Assembly (NCBI GenBank): GCA_973895155.1
Contig: OZ316897.1
Location: forward strand, 682,001 to 746,000
Length of the DNA: 64,000 nt
DNA from: Marsupella aquatica
Taxonomy: Eukaryota > Marchantiophyta
Direction of reading: 5' to 3'
Below, one piece after another: positions 1 to 9,740 of the stretch. How positions within the stretch are numbered: position 1 is the first letter of the stretch; the number at the start of each line of letters is the position of its first letter. Made by a program: the position numbers and the translations under genes. Below the pieces are notes generated by a model. The model had not been told where the DNA came from and ran no database searches. It saw nothing but the letters and a program-made list of their open reading frames with translations.

Positions 1-70
1 AAAATGGGATACGATGTATCCCATTTCAGATTCATCCGTGGAAAATCAAACAAAAACACGCTAAGTTGAT
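1..70. repeat. Diverged copy of the GGGATAC palindrome repeat
   Basis: A palindrome GGGATACGATGTATCCC lies at 6-22. The bases after it (AGATTCATCCG, then GAAAATCAAAC and ACACGCTAA) align with the 90-bp repeat units at 7150-7522, in the same orientation. The same repeat family therefore occurs on both sides of the DUF7869 and methyltransferase genes, and the element probably continues past the left edge. The rest of 71-270 shows no gene. Confidence 0.7.
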
Positions 71-279
71 CATTTGGGGCCTTAAGTTCCCATACCGAGT
101 AAACTAGATTTGAATATTTACCAAAGGTAAAACGACGTACTGCATAAACTTTACTAGCAACCACGGTCGACAAATGCAGTCAGTTAAGTTAACCCAAGCA
201 GATGGTTGGACATACTGTAGATCATTTATTTCCCAACCGCCACCCTCCATCTAACAAATTAGAGATATGAATACCAACA

Positions 280-448
280 GGGATCCATGGATCCCATTTT
301 ATTTCCCAAGTCCAAAAAGAGCTCAGCCAAAAGTCGGGGTGAATATGAAATGGGATCCACGGATCCCATTTGGTATTCACCCTTCCAAATTTGCCCTTGT
401 CGAACCCCCGCGTCGCTAAATCAATGTTTGAATACCAATTGGGATCCC
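280..448. repeat. GGATCC palindromes upstream of the transposase-like gene
   Basis: There are two full palindromes, GGGATCCATGGATCCC at 280-295 and GGGATCCACGGATCCC at 352-367, and a half-site GGGATCCC at 441-448. Each is preceded by GAATACCA or a close variant, as in the arrays at 1231-1780 and 7062-7522. They lie 130-300 bp upstream of the TATA box of the next gene. This is a regulatory position, where a sequence-specific DNA-binding or DNA-modifying protein could act. Confidence 0.8.
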
Positions 449-553
449 ATTGTCCGATCCAACTCAAGAAACAAACAATTTTGGAATACTCTTTTCTCTC
501 AAAGATTAATTTTGTTCACATTTAAAAATTTGTACGGACCAATGAATGGAAGC

Positions 554-584
554 CACGTGGGCATCTTCCCAAAAACTATATAAG
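554..584 (+). promoter_or_regulatory. Likely core promoter: G-box and TATA box
   Basis: A perfect G-box CACGTG lies at 554-559 and a TATA box CTATATAAG at 576-584. The first in-frame ATG is at 733, about 150 bp downstream. This spacing is normal for a plant polymerase II promoter with a 5' leader of roughly 120 bases. Confidence 0.6.
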
Positions 585-1230
585 AACAAGCTCGCATATG
601 ATTCTGTCTTCATTTTTTACGACTCATTTTAGGTTCTCAAATATTGAGTCTCTATTTTCCTAGATTGGAGTCACAAGAACGGTCCACTCCCCATAGGAAT
701 CCTTACTCCTATAGAACCTTGATACTATCTCAATGGCGTCTTCAGGTGACGAGTCTATTTATAGTTCTGATGCATCTTTGCCAGATGTTGTTCGAAAATT
801 CATTCCATCTCGTTTGATGAAGGAGCTTCCAGTCTCACAAAGAGTTTTGCCAGAGATGTCATTTTCATCAGATTCAGAGAGTTCAGGGTCTGATTCCGAG
901 TGTGGGAGAAGTGTTGTTGGAGCTCCAACATCTTATTATGTTTCTCCAAGCAAACCGCTTAAACGACGTTTGCTTGGGAGAAAGTCCATTGTCATACCCT
1001 TAGGTCAGACTAGTTCACCGCGAACCCCTCCAGATGTATCCAAGCGTCGGCCTCGGTTTCTAATGCCAAGAACAATGTTGCCATGTAGGCCCGCCAAGAG
1101 ATCTCCTCTAGTTTTCCCAATGTCGCATCCTCCTGGAGTCCAGATAGCTTTGTCTAGTGTGCAATCGCAGTTTGAGCGAATGAGAAGTTCGACGGTGCTA
1201 GAAGTGCCAGCCGCACGAAGAATACCCAGA

Positions 1231-1780
1231 GGGATCCCTACTCAAAGTTTGCGGAATGGAGAGCGTGAATTGCCAATTTCATCTCCTTTGCTACCAAATT
1301 CCATTAGTGGAATACCAAGTGGGATCCGTGGATCCCATTTGGTATTCCCTCCTGGAATTTTGCCAAATGGCGAGCCAGAATTGCAAATCGGGCAACCTTC
1401 TCCTACTGATTTGGTGGGAGGAATGCAAAATGGGATCCATGGATCCCACTTGGTATCCCCTCCTGGAATTTTACCAAATGGTGAGCCCAAAATGCGAAGC
1501 GAACAACCATTGCCTGCTGATTTGGGGAGAGGAATGCGGAAGGGGATCCGCGGATCCCACTTGGTATCCCCTCCTGGAATTTTACCAAATGTTGAGCCCG
1601 AATTGCAAAGCGGACAAACTTTGTTAGTCGCTTTGGGTGGAGGAATGAGATAGGGGATCCGTGGATCCCACTTTGTTTTACACAATGGTCAATTGTCAAG
1701 CGCTACCATAGAACCACAAGTGGGGCAACTGTCACTTCGAAGTCCAAGTGGACGAATACGAGTTGGGATCCATGGATCCC
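1231..1780 (+). repeat. 111-bp tandem repeats with palindromic core, read as a 37-residue protein repeat
   Basis: Palindromes GGGATCC-N2-GGATCCC start at 1321, 1432, 1543, 1654 and 1765, exactly 111 bp apart; a half-site GGGATCCC is at 1231. Around the core the arms extend the symmetry: GGAATACCAAGTGGGATCC on the left of the 1321 copy pairs with its right arm at 18 of 19 bases. Because 111 is a multiple of three, the array also encodes a 37-residue repeat beginning GIRGSH or GIHGSH. It is both a DNA palindrome array and a protein repeat. Confidence 0.9.
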
Positions 1781-3118
1781 ATTCCGTGTTCCCATCGATG
1801 ATTTCGCCTAGTGGTCAATCAAACGTCAACTTTGGGCTTCGGAGCCCTTTGGCTCGAATGCAGTGTGAGGTTGCTGGATCTTTGGTAGGACGACCATTTC
1901 AAAAGGGAGGAAGGAGATCAAGTGTCACAAATGCTGCAGGTGTCCATCAAATGCCTCACAGATTGTTGCGAAGTGCGTTGCCACAAACTTGCCCCAAAAA
2001 TTCAAGGCTAGAAGGAAAATTGAAGGTTGTTCAAAGACTATTCAATGGTCAGGATGATCCCTCTAGTCGAGATGAGACACCAAGGCAAGGATCACACTTT
2101 CAGAGACAAGTGGGGGATACTCCGATAGAAGCAAGGAATATCGGTAGAAGATTTCAAACAAGAAATCTTCGGGTACCAATTGCTTTTCCAGAAGAATCTA
2201 AAGAAGAATCAGAGGTACCAGCCGATGTCGTAGAGGATGCCATAGGGACTGTTGAAATCTCAAATATTGTTAAAGAGATCCTTGGTCGCGAGAGTGCTCA
2301 CGAACCAGTCTTAGAAAATGTAGAGAGTGAAAGTCATACCGGAGAAAATCAAGATACTTTTGTTTTAAGTTCAATGAGTCCCATGGAAACTAGTGGAGGA
2401 GTGAATTCTCCCAACACAATACAGGATAGAATAGAGGTGAGAAGACCAAGCAAAAAAATTAGAGACCAGATGATTCAAAAAGATAGGCTTATCAATGCGA
2501 ACTTGAAAAAACAAAAAATTAAAGATATTTTTAAGTATTCTTGTTGTGACAAGTTTTGCTTGAGGTCTTTAGGTCTAGAAGAATGTTGGAAACAACGTAG
2601 GTATTATTTTGGTCTCTCATACTCACAAAAAAACATTCTTTTGCGAGGATGTATTATGAGTAATTATAATACTTCCCGTGGATATAGTGTGAATGGACAA
2701 ACTATTTGTAGAGGAGGTTTCAAGAAATTATATTCCATAGGGAATAATAGGTTGGCTACAATCCATGCAAACATGTTCACCAGGATTGAACGAGATACAT
2801 TCTGTAAGGAAGACTCACCTTCATTTCTCAACTTGGTGGAATGGTTGAAAGATTTCTTTCAAAGAAACATGGATAGTCTTCCTCATAAAGAAATTCATCA
2901 CTTGCCAGACAATTGGACAAAGCAAGAGATTCATGAAATCTTTCTTGCCAAAACAATCTTGCGGGAAGAGCAATATGTTACATATTCTTATTTCTAGCGC
3001 GTTTGGAAGAAGAAGTTTTCAAATGTGCGGATTCCCAAAAGGAGTCGTTTTTCCACTTGTGGTCCATGTACCGAATTCAAGGCTCTTTGAGACAAAGCAA
3101 CGACAGAAGAAGATAAAA

Positions 3119-3223
3119 GTAAGTTCATTGTAACCTCACATTTGTGTCTAAGTAAGATAGTGATAAGTTAGACACAATGATGAATAGATAATTTATTGAT
3201 TACGCATGATTGTATTATTGCAG
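3119..3223 (+). other. Intron of the DUF7869-type gene
   Basis: A 105-bp intron with donor GTAAGT and acceptor TTGCAG. Splicing in phase 1 joins exon 1 (…EEDK) to exon 2 (KYINTLMEHQ…) with an Arg codon across the junction and no frame change. Confidence 0.75.
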
Positions 3224-4843
3224 GAAAGTATATCAACACTCTTATGGAGCATCAAAGAGTACAATCACTCGAGAGGATGAAGTTGGCAAAGCATCGAAAG
3301 AAATGCTATGATGAACCCAACAAGTATTTGGGTATTTGTATTGACGGTATGGATCAAAAGAAAACTGAGCTGCCACATTTTATTCGTTGTCCAAAGAACA
3401 TGGATGAGAAATATTTCATCCCTATCCATGTTGTGGGTTGTCTTATCTTTAATAGAAAGCTTGTAGCAAAAGTTTTTCTGACCTACCCCAACATCCACAA
3501 TGATGCAAATCTCACCATTCATGTTATTCAAAATATTTTGAATACATGGGATGGGATACTGCCACGGGTATTATATCTTCAATTGGATAATACCACTAGG
3601 GAGAACAAGAATAAATTCTTGATGGCTTATCTACACATGTTGGTAGATTTAAAGGTTTTTGACAAGATAAAAGTTGGTTTTTTGTTGGTTGGTCATACAC
3701 ATGACCAAATAGATCAGATGTTTAGCAAGTTCTCATCTAGATTAAACAAGCTGCATAAAGCATTTCGCTTAGATACTCTTGTGGATATTATACAACGGGC
3801 ATATTCTCCTCAAGCAGATGTAATTTTTGTGGATGAAGTTGCAGACTTCAGAAAATTTGTGAATGAGACCGACCAACCAAATGACAACGGAGTTTCAGGT
3901 CGAGTTTTGAGAGATCTCAACCTCATAACTTTTCAAAGGCAATTCAGATTCAAGCGAGGCATTGTAGATGATAACGAAGTGACCATGTTTCATGGGAAAC
4001 ATCTATCTACAACCTCTGATTGGGGAGACGTGGTAGCATTTGTCAACTACATCCCCACTTCAAGAATGTGGGTTGCAGCACAGATGTCACTAAAGTCAGC
4101 AAAAGGTGTTGAACGAGATGATGATCTGATGGACTCAAATGGTGCATTATCCATTCTGGTGAAATATCAAAAAGCAATTCAAGAGGGATTCAATTACTTT
4201 GACGATGAAGATAAACTATGGTGGATGACATTCTTTGAGAAGCAAAATGATGTTATCAAAAACCACTTAGAGGAGGGTGAGTGGTTATTTAAATGGGTTT
4301 GGCCACAACAAAATGAAAGGCGTGGACTTGGTGGTGTGTCAACAAATCAGATTTTGACGTCCGAAGATGTTGACCCAACTCTAGTTGATAAAGTTGCAGG
4401 ACCACAGAGGATTATGTACTCAGGTCCTCGACGAAAGCAACCTGAACTTGGGGATTTCAAAGATATGGAAGCGAACAACAAATGGTCAATGATATGCGTA
4501 GCAGCACACAAAGATCCAGAAGGCAAGTTATTTTGGATGGCAAAGGTGTCAAAGATTTTGACAAAAAGAGAAGACATTCCGGAAAGAATCAAAATCACAT
4601 GGTACACAACTAAGGCAAGTGCTGAGACTGCAATTGATGGAAAATATTTTCCAGAAAAAGATAATGTATCTAATAGACTTCGTCAAGATGAACTAGTTTT
4701 GTCATCAACAGCGATATATGCATACAATTTTGCACTTTTGACAAATAACCAAATAGCAGCAAAAACAAAGAAGATCATAGAGGCTGCTATTTTAGAGCAA
4801 GGTTCTGTATCTTCAGAAGATTGAGTTTCATTTACTAATTAAA

Positions 4844-5778
4844 CTAGGCTGATACATGTATTAATTTCATAACTCTATCTCTGATCACCTTTCGCAGATG
4901 ACATGCTTGTGTGGGGTTGTACCAATCTCTTGTAAATAAAGACTCTGCGGGTACAGATTTTGAATTATTCCATTGAACTCTAATTTCATCCATGTTGTGC
5001 AGGACAAATAAACCACAATCTGTGGTATTTGGTTGTTGTGGCACCTGATAAAAAACATGGTGTATTTTAGTACAATTTATAGATATGTTTTTGAACCCAA
5101 AAAGAATTTAAAATGAAACAAATTACATACCTTTGGATTCCACATCTCCATAACACCCAATGGCACTTTTCCAAAAAATAGTTCTCATTCTATTGTGAAA
5201 TATCTGCAAGTCATTGAAAGTGATTCCTTAGTTAAAGTAGCATTTATAATCACATGAATTAAATAATCTCATTTGAAAAACAAATAGTACTAGAAGATAA
5301 AGTTAAGTCTTTCACCTTTTCAGTGCCAATTCAATTACATGAGTTTCATGTAGACCAGCAAGTGAGTCTAGATGATACATTTGGATCAAAGATTGAGATC
5401 GATCCAAACATATGACAACCAAACTCCAATGGCCACTCATGTGAATTGGCATAAGAATAACCTCAATCTTGGAAAATGGTGGCTTGTAATAACCTCACAT
5501 TTTCTGCAAAGATTCTTTAAGGGATTCATGTGTGGGTTCTTTTTCAATCCTTGATGCCATCCAAGGATAAAAAAGGAGGATAACGTGTTTACCATTGGAG
5601 CAAGATCTCCTTGTTCTTCTGTTTGGGTCTTTGGGTAAAATTCCATAATTTCGTCACCCAAATATTGGTCGGGTTCAAGTTGTTCCAATGTTTCTTGATT
5701 GAGGAGATGACCAACAAAAGGATTGTGCAAAAATCTATGAAAAACACTTTTCAATTCAATAACCTCCTTTGGTGGATC
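4844..5778 (-). CDS. Ulp1-like (C48) SUMO protease, spliced, partial
   Basis: Cysteine protease of the Ulp1/SENP family, which removes SUMO from proteins. Reading down the - strand: an exon from 5778 (acceptor CCTTGCAG) carries YLGDEIMEFY, equivalent to the Ulp1 substrate-groove motif. About 5320-5460 carries PIHMSGHWSLVVICL with the catalytic His and MYHLDSL with the catalytic Asp. A short exon lies at 5131-5203. The last exon (4844-5044) carries VPQQPNTTDCGLFVLHNM with the oxyanion Gln and the nucleophile Cys. All catalytic residues are visible. One frame change near 5450 and a phase mismatch between the last two exons mean it is decayed or my exon edges are wrong. No N-terminal exon was found between 5779 and 5890. 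Ulp1 genes are common cargo in plant DNA transposons, so this fits a mobile element. Confidence 0.75.
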
Positions 5779-5891
5779 CTGCAAGGACATTATTGTCACA
5801 TAAGAACATATAAATCTCTTGGAATATTTCAAGAAGTTCATATACAATTTGGGGAAATCTCATTTGCAGCAATCTAATCTCAAAATAATCT

Positions 5892-7013
5892 CTACACCTC
5901 GAGGAATGAGCCAAGATCTAATGCCGGAGCTTCTGCTTCCTCTTCCTCCTGCTCCTCGTCTTCATCTACATCATCATCATTCTCAGCCGTGGTTGTAATG
6001 ATGCAAGGTCCGGTGGTGAGAGTGCTTGTCATACCACCAATCGGTGGTTGTATCTCAAAACTCATCGGCCCTGTACCCTCCTCAATTGCTTCCTCATTCA
6101 AGTCCCATGATTCATCCAGCGTGACTAGTCGAGTCTGGATACAGTCTATTTGTTGAGCACTCAACTCCACAGCTGTAACATGTCGCTTTGCCAACAAAGC
6201 CCCACACAAAGTGGACCCACTTCCGGCGCATAAATCAGCAATCCAATCTCCTTCTTCACTAAAATGCTTGATGAACCAGTCTGCGAGGGCTATCGGCTTC
6301 TGATACGGATTCACTACTTCCCCTAAGGGTGTTACACATTTTTTGGTAACACAAGGAACCTTGATGATGTTGATTCTTTTCTCATCATGCTCGAAATTGT
6401 ACATTTCCCTGGTCCTGATACCACCTTCATTATAATATCCAATGGACCAGTTCTCAAACGCCCAAGCTAGCCTATTCCCGGAGGGGTGTGCATGTACATT
6501 TGGCTTCTCCCAAATTCTTGCCTCAACTCCAGCGTTGCAAGTCTTTCCCAAAGCATTCAAAACGGAGACACTTTGTTGCAGCGAATGAATAACAACAAAC
6601 CTCCACATAGGTGAAGTAGTCACCTCAGCAAAACATTTCACCATATCAATAATATCTTTCTCTGAAAATGGAACTTCATCATTCTCAGAGCCAATGGCAT
6701 TGAATCCATAAGGAATGTCGGCGACTGCAAGTGTGTAAGGCCGTTTCTCCAAGAACCTATCAAGCGCTCGGACATCTCCACAGTGGAGAGTGTAGTTGAT
6801 GAAATTTCCATCAGAATTTTTCCAACGGTGGTCGCTTGATTCCGCTTGAACAGTATCGATACCAATCCGACGATTATAATTCTCAATAGCTTCCTGAACC
6901 ATATTCTTAAAACCAGGGGGGATAACATCGGAACTAAGCTCCTCCTCAACAGTCTCCTCGCCATCATTTGACACTTGAACCATTTTGTTCTTCTTCTTCG
7001 AGAAGGCTTTCAA
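5892..7013 (-). CDS. Beta-class DNA methyltransferase domain (3' exon of ParB-methyltransferase fusion)
   Basis: 373 codons, open throughout. In exon numbering, ADIPYG at about 98-103 is motif IV (the DPPY-type catalytic loop, with Ile in place of the first Pro), NPYQKP at 235-240 is motif X, and ADLCAGSGST at 259-268 is the S-adenosylmethionine-binding motif I. The order IV - target recognition - X - I is that of beta-class amino-methyltransferases, which make N6-methyladenine or N4-methylcytosine in prokaryotes. Ordinary plant cytosine-5 methyltransferases lack this arrangement. The C-terminus (from about 340) is strongly acidic. The exon opens with a TTG codon directly after a splice acceptor (TTTATAG), so it is not a start; it joins the upstream exon in phase 0. 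Which base is methylated cannot be read from the sequence. The Ile in motif IV could affect activity. Confidence 0.8.
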   Translation of the reverse strand: MKAFSKKKNKMVQVSNDGEETVEEELSSDVIPPGFKNMVQEAIENYNRRIGIDTVQAESSDHRWKNSDGNFINYTLHCGDVRALDRFLEKRPYTLAVADIPYGFNAIGSENDEVPFSEKDIIDMVKCFAEVTTSPMWRFVVIHSLQQSVSVLNALGKTCNAGVEARIWEKPNVHAHPSGNRLAWAFENWSIGYYNEGGIRTREMYNFEHDEKRINIIKVPCVTKKCVTPLGEVVNPYQKPIALADWFIKHFSEEGDWIADLCAGSGSTLCGALLAKRHVTAVELSAQQIDCIQTRLVTLDESWDLNEEAIEEGTGPMSFEIQPPIGGMTSTLTTGPCIITTTAENDDDVDEDEEQEEEEAEAPALDLGSFLEV

Positions 7014-7562
7014 CTATAAAACATCAAGGCAGCAGCGTTAAATATGCACTGAATACCAAGAGGGATACCGAGTCTCCCATTCGGTATTCGACTAAAAAAA
7101 TCCAGTGAATCATGCTTCTAACCCTCAAACTCCAACTTGAATCCCGAATGGGATACGGGGTATCCCATTGGGGATTCCACCTAGGGAAACTCAAAGGAAC
7201 AAAGCATACACAGCCAAAACCCGGGGTTGAATGCCAAACGGGATACGGGGTATCCCATTTGGGATTCCACCTAGGGAAACTGAAAGGAACAAAGCATACA
7301 CAGCCAAAACCCGGGGTTGAATGCCAAACGGGATACGGGGTATCCCATTTTGGATTCCACCTAGGGAAAATCAAAGGAACAACGCTAACACGGCCAAAAC
7401 CCGGGGTCGAATCCGAAATGGGATACGGGGTATCCCATTTCGGATTCCACCCAGACAAAAGAAAGAAACAACTTGAATGGAGCCAGAATCGATTGTGAAT
7501 CCCAAATGGGATACGCGTATCCAGTTTTGAATTCAACCTTTGAAAACACAAAATCAACTTAC
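7014..7562 (-). other. Intron joining ParB-like and methyltransferase exons; filled by a palindrome array
   Basis: The donor GTAAGT begins at 7562, directly after codon GTG (…KLSDV), and the acceptor AG is at 7015-7014. Both exons are in phase 0, so splicing gives one uninterrupted reading frame. Without splicing, the upstream frame stops two codons later at TGA 7556-7554, and the downstream frame has no ATG until its 11th codon. This 549-bp intron contains all the repeats of the 7062-7522 array. Confidence 0.7.
7062..7522. repeat. 90-bp tandem repeats with GGGATAC…GTATCCC palindromes
   Basis: Perfect cores GGGATACGGGGTATCCC start at 7150, 7240, 7330 and 7420, exactly 90 bp apart. A variant GGGATACGCGTATCC lies at 7508-7522. 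A degenerate first copy at 7062-7078 is flanked by GAATACCAAG and CGGTATTC arms like those of the 1321 copy. Shared arms show that this array and the GGATCC array belong to one palindrome family with two core sequences. Confidence 0.9.
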
Positions 7563-9521
7563 CACATCCGAGAGTTTTCCACTCCATCTTTCGAGCTCCG
7601 CAGACTGCGTCTCTTTGGGAAACATCTGTTTACAAGTCGCCCAGTCTGGTTGGCCAGACAATTGCACAAACAGTTTACTGATCTTCACAAGCTTCTTGTA
7701 ACTTTCGGCCTCTTTGGCCATTTGCTCTAGACTGATCATTCGATCCTTGACTCGAAGGAGAAGGGATTCCAAAAACCGGTCGTGCTCAATCCCTTGGATC
7801 GCTCTCCAAGGTGTCAACGCTAGCCCATTTGCTAGCTTGTTCAAAGGTTTCACGACGGGCATGGCCTTTTGCTTGGACCCTTTCTTCACAATCTTCATAG
7901 GGGATTTTTGTTTGGTCTGCCCCTTGATCTCAAATCTGTTCCACATGTCAAAGATCTGGTCTTGGAGGTCCCAAACTTTTCCTGATCTAAATGATATCTG
8001 GAAAAGTGGTTCATGCTTCTTCAATGTTTTCCCAACCCCTGGAATGAAGCCATCAAGACACACCTCCGACGCACACGCCTCTCTAGTCTCTTTTGTTTTT
8101 TGCATACCTCTCGCAATGAAGACCTTATGCATCGTTCGGATTTGATCAATATTGTTCATCTTTTTCCGATACTCCTGGTCAATATTGTGTTGGATACTGA
8201 GTTTCTGGACGTCGGCCCTTGTAAGCCCTGCATAGACCCAGGCTTGAAGTTTGTTGAAGATTTCCCGACCATAAGCCTCAAACAATTCTCTCTTGGCTCG
8301 GGCTCCGTGATTACCTCCAATTACCCGGTACCTCCAGGTCAATGCCTTGGCCGGGTCCCAGTCTTCAACGGACGGACAATCTTCAGGGATAACAAACAGC
8401 ACAAATGGCGTTGTGAAATTTGTTGGATTGAGCTTCATCAAAGTTTTGATATTTTCGACGTGCAAACGATCAACAGTCCGAACCAACGTGGAGTTCTCAT
8501 CCTTCATGTCATCGACCAGGAGGAGGTTTGTTGTTTTCAGAATGACTGTGGTCTTCTGAACTCTTTTTGTCTCCATTAATCGAGACACTTCTTCCCTTAG
8601 AACTGACGTCTCCTCACGTTGCAGGGCCGTAGTCAGTTCATTCGTTGAATCTTCCTTGCTCTCAACAATCATCGGACCCTTCCCTTTCAATGCAACGGAT
8701 GGCCCACCTTGTGAAGTTGGAGGAATCTCATCTACCGATCTCAAAGGCGAAGGGGGAGTTGTTGACACTACTCTCTTTTGGATTTCTCGTCGATCCAACT
8801 TAGTCTTCTTTTTCAGAGGATCTTCGGAGACAGTGGCACCTGATCCTTCCCCAGATTTTCCAACAGATGTTGCTGGTGCTTTCTTCTTGTTCTTTGGCTC
8901 GGAAACTGCCTGCTCTTTTGTTGTGGTTGTCTCCGAACCCTCCACTGTCCCAGACGGATTAGTTGGCCTATGTATCTTCAACTTCAATGGAGTTCTTTCG
9001 GGACCCTTAAAGTCTTCTCCAACCACTGAGCGATACGCAATGTTGGTGAAGTCCCGCACCACCTTCCACAACGTGAAGACATAATTCAAGCACCAAAACG
9101 AAAATTCATCCACATCAGGCGCCTCCGCCACGAGCTGAGTGATCGGGTCTTCTGGAAATGTATTCATGGAGACTCGATCAAGTTTCTCATAGTTGAGAAC
9201 CAACACAGAGAAGGTCTTGTCAACACCAATGCAAAGAAACATTGGTACCCTTGTAACTTTCTTGGTTTTTGTATCAACGATGTCCGCCTCGGCCGTGTCA
9301 ATCACCAATCCTTGGTGGCAATGCTCTTTACCCTTCACGACAATCAACCATAACGTTGGGCCTGCATATGCTCGATGAAGATCAAGCTCATGAGCATCAC
9401 ACAAATACCACTTGTTCCTGAGGAATTTCTCCTCAACATAGAGATCCTTTTTCCAGATTTCATCAATGATGGCTTGTCGGGAAGAGCCAGAGGAACCCGA
9501 AGCACTTGACTTGTTCGACAT
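7563..9521 (-). CDS. ParB-like domain protein (5' exon of ParB-methyltransferase fusion)
   Basis: 653 codons, open throughout, from ATG 9521 (MSNKSS…). The ATG lies one base after an acceptor TTGCGCAG, so a 5' leader exon exists upstream; a donor AAAG|GTAACT is visible near 9740. Layout: an unrecognised globular region of about 170 residues, a Ser/Thr/Lys-rich disordered linker, a short coiled stretch, then at about residues 355-470 a ParB/sulfiredoxin-like segment with YRVIGGNHGARAKRE (compare the ParB box GxxRxxA) and a following helical part with QHNIDQEYRKKMNN. ParB-like domains fused or next to N6/N4 methyltransferases are familiar in bacteria and phages. The Arg usual in that box is Gly here. 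The C-terminal ~180 residues are basic and unassigned. Splicing adds the methyltransferase, for about 1026 residues in total. The ParB assignment rests on motif shape, not an alignment. Confidence 0.6.
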
Positions 9522-9740
9522 CCTGCGCAAAACAAACCACATGTTAGAATTTCAAGCCTAATATGGTCCACTTGGGCAACAAGTCCATAATCCAATATGT
9601 GAATGTGAGATTAGATGTTGGCACTACGGAGGAGAAAATTGAATATTGGGAAACTGAGGTCGAGGAGCGACAAAGTTTAACGGCTGAAGTGGGGAAAGAA
9701 TAGTGAACTGCCTTATGAGAAGTTGAGGAGTTGGAGTTAC

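Larger units (their letters stand above)
733..4824 (+). pseudogene. DUF7869-type transposase-like gene with in-frame stops
   Basis: Exon 1 is 733-3118. An intron (GTAAGT at 3119 to TTGCAG ending 3223, phase 1) joins it in frame to exon 2, 3224-4824. Exon 1 encodes a Ser/Pro-rich N-terminus, a 37-residue repeat region (about 1231-1780) and a Cys-rich domain (CCDKFC near 2545; CGPC near 3055). Exon 2 carries the DUF7869 core: CIDGMDQ, LQLDNTTRENKNK and GHTHDQIDQMF, a D...DN...HD pattern typical of an RNase H-like fold, then a C-terminal part resembling a BAH domain. Reading is broken by TAG at 1651 (AAG in neighbouring repeat units), TAG at 2995 and TGA at 3088 (probably from CGA). The whole 542-codon C-terminal frame remains open. 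The transposase role is inferred from the family's link with mobile elements in seed-free plants; I recognise the family from memory only. Confidence 0.75.

Noticed and set aside
7112-7498. Open frames on both strands across the 90-bp palindrome array
   Set aside because: They exist because the repeat unit is a multiple of three and nearly stop-free. They lie inside an intron and look like no protein.
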